A DNA stretch of 13,902 nt from Cyanobacteria bacterium UBA8803 (GTDB lineage Bacteria; Cyanobacteriota; Cyanobacteriia; Cyanobacteriales; Coleofasciculaceae). The stretch is from assembly GCA_003505715.1 (NCBI GenBank), contig DNXU01000524.1, positions 1 to 13,902 of the forward strand, given 5' to 3'. The notes under the pieces were generated by a model, which saw nothing but the letters and a program-made list of their open reading frames with translations, was not told where the DNA came from and searched no databases. Made by a program: the position numbers and the translations under genes. Below are positions 7,221 to 13,324 of this stretch, in pieces. Each line of letters starts with the position of its first letter. Positions within the stretch are counted from its first letter, which is position 1.

Positions 7221-9566
7221 CGTCCTCAAAAGCCAGACGGTAAAGGTCGTCTGCCCTGGCTGACTCTCGACCTCAATGTGCCCTTCATGTTTCTCAATAA
7301 TCTTGCGGACGATATCCAACCCCAAACCACTGCCTTCTCCCGGTGGCTTAGTGGTGAAAAATGCCTCAAATATTTTCTGTTGAACTTCTTGAGGAATACC
7401 AGAACCAGAATCGGTCACTTGCACCACCACATAATTATCCTGCTGGGAAACCCCGATTTTTAACTGGCCTTTACCGTTCATGGCATGGATGGCATTATCT
7501 ATGAGATTTGTCCACACCTGGATCAGTTCATCTGGATAACACAATATAGAGGGCAAACTCTCATAGTCTCTGATCACCTCGATACCCTTTTTAAGTTGAT
7601 TGCGATACAACTCCAGAACGGTTTCTATGCCATCCGTAATTTGGGCTAGGTGCTTTACTCCACTAGAGTCGTAGCGAGCATAGCTTTTCAGTGCAAAGAC
7701 AACTTTGGCCGCCCGTTCTACAGCCGTAGTAATGTTGTTGCTGTTGCTTTGCAGTCGAGCTAGGTTATAGGCGACGTGCAAAATCCAGTCTGCATCTGGG
7801 AGTTTCAACAGAGGCAAGAAGCCTTCAATACTATCGTAAATTCCTATATCCGTTAAGGTATCGGCAAGGCGTCTGGCATTCTCAATCTCTTGTTCTTCTA
7901 ACTGATGGGTTAATGTTCGCTTGAATTGACGTTTTTCTTTAGTGCTGACTTGAGGGTTGCTCTTGAGTGACTTGTTAACTAAGGCAAAAAAGTTAGCTTG
8001 CTGTTGGAGATCCAGTCTTTGGAGAAGTTGAGGTAGTTGAGTTAGGGATTCAGCGATCGCTTTAGCCGTATTGTCAGCAGAAGCCCTTATTGCTCCCAAC
8101 GGAGTATTGATTTCATGAGCCACACCAGCCACAAGTTGTCCCAAAGCCGCCATTTTTTCGGATTGGATGAGTTCTTGTTGGGTAGTTTTGAGTTCTTGTA
8201 AGGTTGCGCTTAGTTCGTCATTTTTCTGACGTAGGGCTTCTTCGGCTCTTTTGCGATCGCTAATATCCCGCGCCACCCAAATTGTCGTGTTTTCTGACAC
8301 TGGGGAAATGCTGGCACTAAACCAAACCTCATGCCCCTCTAAAGATAAACTGTAATCAAAATTAACCGTCTGCCGCGTGTCTAAAGCCTGCTGAATTTTC
8401 TCTAACCAACTCTTAGCCGTCCGATCCTGAAAAAATTCTTCTACGGTTCGACTAACTAAGTCATTACTGGGTTCGGGCAACCGCCCTGCATTAGTCGGTA
8501 AAACTTCTACATTGCCGATTTGGCTTCCTTTCGTGTTGAGAACGAGTACAATATCGGTCATCGCCTCAAAGGTGGCACGCATCTTCCCTTCAGAAGTGCG
8601 CAGTTGCTCCTCAAGTAACTCGCGTTTGTCAATCTCCTCTTGGAGTTGCTGGTTTAAATGTCTTAATTCAGAGGTTTGCTCATCAACCAGATGCTGCAAG
8701 GTGCCCACGGTTTGATAGATTTCTAGTGGGCTAAGTGCCTCCAGCACGCCTGTTTGGGTGATGATGCCCACCAGTTCCCCCCCATCATTTGACACCACCA
8801 GTCGCCGTATCCGATGCTTTTGCATGATTTGATGGGCAGTCCACATCGAGTCTATCAGCCGAATGGGCAACAGTGGGGCACTCATTACTGTTGAAGCCTG
8901 GATTTGAGCGAAATCCAACCCTAAGTTACAAAACTGAATAATATCCCGTTCCGTAACAATACCAATGGGGATGTGCGCGGGGGTAGGGGGATGAATTTCC
9001 GTCGCTGTCTGTGTGCCTCTCTCTCGCTCCTTCTCCTCTACAATTACTACACAGCTAACACGTTCTTTAGCCATCAGTTGCGCCAGTTCCAGGATAGAAG
9101 CCGTCCCAAGGGTATGGATAACCCTGGAAGACATGGCCTCTGATACTTGTTTAAGCCTGAGTAAATCAACTGGCTTGATCGCATTCCGAATACTTTGGGG
9201 TGTCATGACGCCCACTAAGTTCTCAGCTTCTCCTAGCACAGGTAGATGACGAATCCGATGCTGGCGAAATCGGCTCACCACGGCGAAGATATTTTGAGCT
9301 TCGGCTTCTGTAATGGTAACTAGCTTTGTCGTCATTACTTCAGCGAGGCAGACACTGCCCAAGTCTACACGAGTGGCGACAAGACGCACGGCATCTCGCT
9401 CTGTAAACAAGCCTACTGGAGGACTGTTAGATTCGCCATTAGGCACTACGATCAGGCAACTGCTGCGCATCCTACCCATCAGTGCGATCGCCTCCTTCAC
9501 CAGGGTATTTGGTGTGGTAGTAACGGGGCGATCGTAAATGGCTAAACGGTTTTCAGAATTCGGCAT
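7212..9566 (-). CDS. Sensor histidine kinase with four CBS motifs and a PAS domain
   Basis: 784 residues from ATG 9566. The frame also runs 31 codons upstream into a tandem-repeat array giving a Pro/Phe-rich, low-complexity peptide, so I take MPNSENRL as the start. Domains: CBS pair 1 (about 8-118), CBS pair 2 (about 120-272, interrupted by a charged loop at 174-200), coiled coil (280-320), PAS (325-433), coiled coil, then HisKA with H484 in GVAHEINTPLG. Helices between the two dimerisation helices (about 498-610) form an insert. The ATPase follows, with an N box (LIDNAIHAM, about 682), G1 DSGSGIP and G2 GEGSGLGLD. There is no receiver and no membrane span. CBS pairs generally bind adenine nucleotides, so a cytosolic energy or nucleotide sensor is a reasonable inference. 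The insert type (QLPQLLQRL...KEKRQFKR...SYARYD) recurs in cyanobacterial kinases. Its stop codon TAG lies inside a repeat unit. Confidence 0.94.
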   Translation of the reverse strand: MPNSENRLAIYDRPVTTTPNTLVKEAIALMGRMRSSCLIVVPNGESNSPPVGLFTERDAVRLVATRVDLGSVCLAEVMTTKLVTITEAEAQNIFAVVSRFRQHRIRHLPVLGEAENLVGVMTPQSIRNAIKPVDLLRLKQVSEAMSSRVIHTLGTASILELAQLMAKERVSCVVIVEEKERERGTQTATEIHPPTPAHIPIGIVTERDIIQFCNLGLDFAQIQASTVMSAPLLPIRLIDSMWTAHQIMQKHRIRRLVVSNDGGELVGIITQTGVLEALSPLEIYQTVGTLQHLVDEQTSELRHLNQQLQEEIDKRELLEEQLRTSEGKMRATFEAMTDIVLVLNTKGSQIGNVEVLPTNAGRLPEPSNDLVSRTVEEFFQDRTAKSWLEKIQQALDTRQTVNFDYSLSLEGHEVWFSASISPVSENTTIWVARDISDRKRAEEALRQKNDELSATLQELKTTQQELIQSEKMAALGQLVAGVAHEINTPLGAIRASADNTAKAIAESLTQLPQLLQRLDLQQQANFFALVNKSLKSNPQVSTKEKRQFKRTLTHQLEEQEIENARRLADTLTDIGIYDSIEGFLPLLKLPDADWILHVAYNLARLQSNSNNITTAVERAAKVVFALKSYARYDSSGVKHLAQITDGIETVLELYRNQLKKGIEVIRDYESLPSILCYPDELIQVWTNLIDNAIHAMNGKGQLKIGVSQQDNYVVVQVTDSGSGIPQEVQQKIFEAFFTTKPPGEGSGLGLDIVRKIIEKHEGHIEVESQPGQTTFTVWLLRTRE

Positions 9567-9573
9567 CAAGGAA

Positions 9574-9692
9574 ATGGGGAATGGGGGATGGGGAATGGGG
9601 AATAGGGAATTGATAATTGATAATTGGGACAATGGTTCAAGTGTCTTTCTTGCCCCCATTCCCTATTCCCTATTCCCTATTCCCTATTCTCT
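9574..9692. repeat. Two opposed heptamer arrays between CBS kinase and membrane protein
   Basis: Left arm: eight 7-mers in register (ATGGGGA, ATGGGGG, ATGGGGA, ATGGGGA, ATAGGGA, ATTGATA, ATTGATA, ATTGGGA) at 9574-9629. Right arm: CCCCATT, then CCCTATT four times, at 9654-9688, followed by CTCT. The arms are inverted relative to each other and could pair imperfectly. They fill nearly the whole 126-bp gap. Confidence 0.93.
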
Positions 9693-10094
9693 TCAATCTA
9701 ATGCATCTAAATCTAAGGCTTTTGAGCCACCCCGTTGTAACTGACTTAAAACTTTACCCAATTGTGACCAAACTAGCCAACCAATAAATACGGTCAGGGG
9801 TAGCGAGATCGAGTAAGACATTGATGGGGGAAAGCCAAAAATCTCTAATCCGGCGGCGAGGAACAGGCAAATGCCCGCAGCAATTCCCAGAAACGGTATC
9901 AGTAACTGGAATCCTTGCATTTGAGCCAGATTGCGAGAGGAACGGTTTTTAGACCATTCCTGTACGTTTTGCTTCAGGGTGGCTTCAAAGGCTGCGCCCG
10001 AAGTAATCCCAGCTAACAAACCCACAACTAATAAAAAATATGGCGGTTCTGGAAAAATGTACACAAGATACTCCCACTGCTTAATAAGCCTCAC
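9693..10094 (-). CDS. Small membrane protein of unknown function
   Basis: 133 residues from a GTG at 10094. An AAGAG-like ribosome site lies about 10 bases upstream. No ATG near the N-terminus fits, because the next Met is at residue 59. Three hydrophobic segments are visible at about 18-36, 62-87 and 94-112. A basic loop (KQNVQEWSKNRSSRN) lies between the first and second, and the tail is polar and basic. The N-terminal WEYLVYIFPEPPYFLL stretch looks conserved in type, but I do not recognise a named family or catalytic motif. It lies 126 bp upstream of the CBS kinase on the same strand, with a repeat array between them. A shared transcript is possible, but a role as a membrane sensor for the kinase would be speculation. 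Its TGA stop is followed within four bases by heptamer repeats. Confidence 0.72.
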   Translation of the reverse strand: MRLIKQWEYLVYIFPEPPYFLLVVGLLAGITSGAAFEATLKQNVQEWSKNRSSRNLAQMQGFQLLIPFLGIAAGICLFLAAGLEIFGFPPSMSYSISLPLTVFIGWLVWSQLGKVLSQLQRGGSKALDLDALD

Positions 10095-10120
10095 TGTTAT
10101 TTTCTCTTAACCCGACAGTA

Positions 10121-10138
10121 AAGGAGGTAATAATAGTG
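10121..10138 (+). other. Isolated strong Shine-Dalgarno before a three-codon frame
   Basis: AAGGAGG (10121-10127) is the strongest ribosome-site match in the window, and a GTG sits 8 bases after it. The frame is only GTG AGG TAT TAA. Nothing longer follows with suitable spacing. It could be a leader mini-frame, the relic of a lost gene start, or chance. Confidence 0.35.
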
Positions 10139-10147
10139 AGGTATTAA

Positions 10148-10176
10148 TTGATAATTTTATCAAATAGGTGTATTGT
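10148..10176 (+). promoter_or_regulatory. Candidate sigma70-type promoter with overlapping palindrome, collagen-like gene
   Basis: TTGATA (10148-10153), 17 bases, then TATTGT (10171-10176). The -35 element is part of the palindrome TTGATAA-TT-TTATCAA (10148-10163), which could be an operator. If used, transcription starts near 10183, excluding a start codon at 10168 and favouring 10207. The palindrome could also be a stray repeat unit, since TTGATAA occurs in the array at 9609-9622. Confidence 0.45.
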
Positions 10177-10206
10177 CACAAAAAAAATGGAACTAAGAAT
10201 CTGGCC

Positions 10207-11634
10207 ATGAAGTCATACAGAGAAAAGAATTTTCTGGAAATGCGTTATTTAGGCAAGCTATTAGTAGTTCTGTTCGTTCTTGCTGTCCCTAATTTTTTAC
10301 CTCCAGCCTCAAGAGCGATCGTTTGCTCCTTAGCTGCTTGGAGTACCTCAGAGCGAGATTTCGGGGATGATGGTCGAGATGGAGAAAAGGGCGAAACGGG
10401 TAGGCGGGGTCGGGATGGAGAGAGCCGCACCATTTTTGCTGAAGGTACTCCACTGAACCTGGAATTGTCTGGGGAAGATGGTGGTGATGGGAGAGATGGG
10501 AGAGATGGTGAGGATGCTGATTGTGACAGACAGCCGCGAGATGTTAACTACGATCTCCGTGCGCCTGATGGTGGGGATGGCGGTGATGGGGGTGAAGGTG
10601 GCGATGGTGGTAATGGCGGCCCTGTTACCGTTTATTACACCAATCTGGCAGACCTGAAAAAAATCTACGTGCGAGCTCCAGGTGGCCGAGGAGGGCGTCC
10701 CGGTCGCGGAGCCTATGGTGGTGATGGGTGTAGGTGTGACGATCGCCGCTGGGAAATTGAAACCTGTACGGGAAATCCGGGAAGTCCCGACCGTCGTTGC
10801 CAAACTGAGGAGTTCACTTGTGAAGACGGGGATGAAGGTAGAAATGGTCGAGATGGCCGAGATGGCAAAGACGGTAGCCTCGGCACCCTAACCTTGATTA
10901 ACCGTAGCGAACCCCTCCCACCAGATCGTCCGACAGCAACCCTTACTCTGGCTCAACTGAAAGACCAAGTTGTGGCTCTTTCTCTGAATCAATGGCAGAT
11001 GAGGAGCGGTGCTGCTAGTCTTTTAGCACCAAACTCCCTCATTAGCGATCGCTATAGTGAGTTTGTGAGGCGCATCGAAGGTTCGTTTGAGTTAGTTTGG
11101 AATGCCGATCGCTCGATCGCGGATTTTTATGACCAACGGGTCAGCCTCAGTCTCAAAGAAGACCAGCGGATAGGATTTTCCTCACCTGAAGAGGTGTGGT
11201 TGGATGCTACGACCACCCAACAGGGAAGTAAAACCCAGTTGGTTGTCTCCAATGTCATCCTTAAAAGCGAAGTCACTCGCCTAACACGAGCAGATTTCTC
11301 TGGCAGCGGGCTGAATCTGAATTTTAGTTTAGTGGATTTGGCAGGCAAGTCGGATGTCATTTCAACTCAATTCCAGATCAAATACCGCACTGCCAGAACA
11401 GGCGATCGCTTTGATCGCTTCCCTGATTACGCAACCCGCTACGAGGGCATCATTCCCGCTGACTTAGTCAGTCGCGACAACAACCGCTTCACGCTAAATA
11501 TCGGCAAGCTACCAATCGACTCCCAGTTTCTCAGAGCCGGACTCCCCGTCGAAATTGAGTTATTCATCACTCGCTCCTTTGCCGGAAACTCCGCCCAACA
11601 GGAAATTACCTGGAGGGGAGAAATTAAGAGGTGA
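10207..11634 (+). CDS. Secreted collagen-like (Gly-X-Y) protein with cysteine-rich segment and beta-rich C-terminal domain
   Basis: 475 residues from ATG 10207. An upstream GTG (10168) would sit within the proposed promoter, and a third start at 10240 still leaves a full signal peptide. The signal peptide has a basic start, the hydrophobic core LLVVLFVLAVPNFL and likely cleavage after ASRA. Five Gly-X-Y tracts follow at about residues 53-73, 89-104, 122-139 (six GGX triplets), 159-173 (imperfect) and 208-226. They are rich in GRD, GED and GKD rather than proline. Between tracts four and five lie five cysteines (about 174-207). The C-terminal half (227-475) has no glycine repeats and looks beta-rich, perhaps a trimerisation or binding head. 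It is likely a sheath or matrix protein. Unlike animal collagen it is short and nearly proline-free, so charge pairs would have to stabilise any triple helix. The family has no gene symbol I can defend. Confidence 0.88.
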   Translation: MKSYREKNFLEMRYLGKLLVVLFVLAVPNFLPPASRAIVCSLAAWSTSERDFGDDGRDGEKGETGRRGRDGESRTIFAEGTPLNLELSGEDGGDGRDGRDGEDADCDRQPRDVNYDLRAPDGGDGGDGGEGGDGGNGGPVTVYYTNLADLKKIYVRAPGGRGGRPGRGAYGGDGCRCDDRRWEIETCTGNPGSPDRRCQTEEFTCEDGDEGRNGRDGRDGKDGSLGTLTLINRSEPLPPDRPTATLTLAQLKDQVVALSLNQWQMRSGAASLLAPNSLISDRYSEFVRRIEGSFELVWNADRSIADFYDQRVSLSLKEDQRIGFSSPEEVWLDATTTQQGSKTQLVVSNVILKSEVTRLTRADFSGSGLNLNFSLVDLAGKSDVISTQFQIKYRTARTGDRFDRFPDYATRYEGIIPADLVSRDNNRFTLNIGKLPIDSQFLRAGLPVEIELFITRSFAGNSAQQEITWRGEIKR

Positions 11635-11690
11635 GGGGGTGAGGGAGTTAGGGAGTTAGGGGTGAGGGAGTTAGGGGGTAAGGAGCTGAG
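11628..11690. repeat. G-rich 7/8-bp tandem repeat at the end of the collagen-like gene
   Basis: Units of the GTGAGGG, AGTTAGGG and GGTAAGG type start at the last codon of the collagen-like gene, whose TGA stop (11632-11634) lies within the first unit. The first 17 bases (11628-11644) recur inverted at 11819-11835. Confidence 0.85.
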
Positions 11691-11770
11691 TAATTGGACT
11701 TTGGATGAATGGCACTTAGTTAAGCCACAGTTGAGCAGTTTTAATTAAGAATGATTATCCTTATTAAGAG

Positions 11771-11798
11771 AGGGAGGCGAGGGACGCTCGCCTCCCTT
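11771..11798. terminator. Strong hairpin between convergent genes, likely bidirectional terminator
   Basis: GGGAGGCGAG (11772-11781) pairs perfectly with CTCGCCTCCC (11787-11796) around a five-base loop. An A-T pair and a G-T pair can extend it. It lies between the stops at 11634 and 11834. It lacks a clean U tract on either side, so termination is inferred from position and stem strength; it could instead be a mobile palindromic repeat. Confidence 0.65.
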
Positions 11799-11836
11799 AC
11801 CCTCTCACCCCCTCACCTCCTCACCCCCTCACCTCA
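11797..11836. repeat. C-rich octamer repeat at the end of the SpoIID gene
   Basis: On the minus strand the units are TGAGGGGG, TGAGGAGG, TGAGGGGG and TGAGAGGG with an 8-bp period. The first TGA (11836-11834) is the stop codon of the SpoIID gene. This arm is inverted relative to the repeat beginning at 11628. Confidence 0.85.
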
Positions 11837-12982
11837 TTGCATCTGGGCTACGGTCGCATTTTTGTAATAGTGAGTGAGAATCTGTTGGTAATTAACGCCC
11901 TGTTTGGCTAAATTGTGAGCGCCCCACTGGCTCAAACCCAGTCCGTGACCAAAACCCCGACCGTTGATTTGGAAACCGTTGCCAGTATCGGAAACGGTGA
12001 ATAGGGTACTTCTTAGATCTAAGGCTTGGCGCAAATCGTTGCCGCTGACACGCTTGGTGCCGCCAGTGCCTTGAACCTTCATTGTGATAATGCGGCCATT
12101 AGGAGTTGTGCGCTCTGGTGTCATTGATGTCACCGTGCCGACACCGCCAATGCGGCGGCTGAGTTCTCGACTGGAAAAGCTTTTAGTCCACTGGTAGACG
12201 GGAGCTCCCATATCATAGTCTGGTACACCCCGCAGATAGGGTAGGGGTTGGCTCCAAACATCTTCCACATTTTCCGTGTGTCCACCAGAGGAAGAGTGAA
12301 AGACTGCCAGAATCACTTTGCCGCCATAGTTCATCACCTGTCCAGTAGTAGCATTGGCTGCCATCTGGGTGCTTTGAGCTTCGGTTTCCAGACCTTTGTA
12401 AACTTGCCACTTGGTTGTGTCACCGACATCATAGATGTTATTGCCTGAATCAGCTCTCTTGTAGAGTGCATAGGTTCGGGCAGCGACGGCTTGTGCCTTT
12501 AGAGCTTCTTGGGGCCAAGTGGGGCTCATTTCAGCTCCTAGCACGCTATAGAGATATTGGTCTAAATCAACGTAATTGACGGCAATCAGTCCTTTACTGG
12601 TGGCGACAACTCGGATACGTCCCCGATACCAGCGATCGCCAATCCAAACGAAACCGTTGTCAGTTGGTTCAATCCAAAGCGCTCCCGATCTCCACTGACC
12701 CAAAGTGACTCTACCACTGCCAGATTGGGCATTGAAGGCGTTCATAGCGGTGAGTTCGCCAACTTGCTGGCCATCATTATTGCGGACAATGGCTTTGGTT
12801 GAACTCCCTACTTTTACTCGGCTAACCCCCTCTTGAATGGCGACTCGTAGTTCCATCGCGGCTTGTGCTGGACCAACCCAGAGCATCCAAAACAGCAAAG
12901 AGAGCCACCAATGACGCCCTAACAGCCAAATCATCGGCTTGAGTCCAGAGACTAGAGAAATGGGGAAACCTCTAGATGCCAT
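11834..12982 (-). CDS. SpoIID/LytB domain protein, exported peptidoglycan-active
   Basis: 382 residues from ATG 12982. A GTG six codons upstream is rejected because its GTGAGG is better read as the Shine-Dalgarno of this ATG (spacing 12). The signal peptide has a hydrophobic core (about 25-37) and AQA at 39-41 before AMELRVAI. The SpoIID core reads SVLGAEMSPTWP then EALKAQAVAARTYALYK. E151 in GAEMSP matches the glutamate that is catalytic in SpoIID lytic transglycosylases. It also has SSSGGHTENVEDVW and the C-terminal GRGFGHGLGLSQWGAHNLA signature. In spore formers SpoIID cuts glycan strands stripped of stem peptides; cyanobacteria do not sporulate, so this homologue most likely remodels ordinary wall peptidoglycan or supports amidases. 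Length is typical. It converges with the collagen-like gene, and its TGA stop lies at the edge of an octamer repeat. Confidence 0.93.
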   Translation of the reverse strand: MASRGFPISLVSGLKPMIWLLGRHWWLSLLFWMLWVGPAQAAMELRVAIQEGVSRVKVGSSTKAIVRNNDGQQVGELTAMNAFNAQSGSGRVTLGQWRSGALWIEPTDNGFVWIGDRWYRGRIRVVATSKGLIAVNYVDLDQYLYSVLGAEMSPTWPQEALKAQAVAARTYALYKRADSGNNIYDVGDTTKWQVYKGLETEAQSTQMAANATTGQVMNYGGKVILAVFHSSSGGHTENVEDVWSQPLPYLRGVPDYDMGAPVYQWTKSFSSRELSRRIGGVGTVTSMTPERTTPNGRIITMKVQGTGGTKRVSGNDLRQALDLRSTLFTVSDTGNGFQINGRGFGHGLGLSQWGAHNLAKQGVNYQQILTHYYKNATVAQMQ

Positions 12983-13000
12983 TGTTAATAAATACCTCAC

Positions 13001-13324
13001 GCGACAAATCTTCTCGTTTTTGGGATCAATAACCTATTACGGCAGTTACTAGGTTTTTGTTTCAAGGCAATTGAGCGAAAATCCGCATAAGTTGATTTAC
13101 AAAGATCAATCCTAATCTGAGAATGGGGAGAGGGGCCAGACAGAGAGGGAAAATAGTTAACCTGCTACAGGTTCAAATCCTGCCAGATGAATCGCCATTT
13201 GGCAATAATAGCTGAACTCGGTCAACTCTAGAGACACCCAGCAGCATCACCAATCCCTCAAGGCTGGATAAATCGTCCTCAACCGAGTAGTCTATCTGAG
13301 GAAATCTCTACATAAAAACCTACG
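13001..13324. other. Divergent intergenic region between SpoIID and cysteine-repeat genes
   Basis: 324 bp without a coding frame I can support. It must hold both promoters, but no good -35/-10 pair stands out on either strand. It contains a small hairpin AACCTG-CTA-CAGGTT (13159-13173) overlapping a tRNA T-arm-like CAGG-TTCAAAT-CCTG (13168-13182). A 7-bp inverted repeat, ACTCGGT (13216-13222) and ACCGAGT (13282-13288), is also present. Confidence 0.5.

Larger units (their letters stand above)
404..12639. repeat. Dispersed HIP1 octamers (13 copies)
   Basis: GCGATCGC occurs at 406, 787, 1345, 1706, 4570, 5234, 5946, 8053, 8253, 9484, 11045, 11402 and 12632 (start positions). That is about one per 1.1 kb, against about one per 65 kb by chance. 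All copies are inside genes. This overabundance is a known cyanobacterial signature. Three copies (404-420, 785-801, 8251-8267) sit in an identical 17-mer, TTGCGATCGCTAATATC, encoding the DISDRK exit of PAS domains. Confidence 0.9.

Noticed and set aside
9567..9659. 31-residue N-terminal extension of the CBS kinase
   Set aside because: It is encoded by degenerate heptamers (SLFPIPHPPFPIS) and has no ribosome site. CBS homology begins just after MPNSENRL.
10348..10803. 151-codon open frame on the minus strand within the collagen-like gene
   Set aside because: It is opposite the Gly-X-Y codons, whose regular G-rich codons suppress stops on the other strand. The peptide is Thr/Ile-rich low complexity and has no ribosome site.
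12983..13000. GTG start six codons upstream for the SpoIID protein
   Set aside because: The GTGAGG there is better placed as the Shine-Dalgarno for the ATG at 12982, and the signal peptide is complete without it.
13100..13190. Full tRNA gene
   Set aside because: Only the T arm can be drawn. No matching 7-bp acceptor or anticodon stem exists at the required distances.
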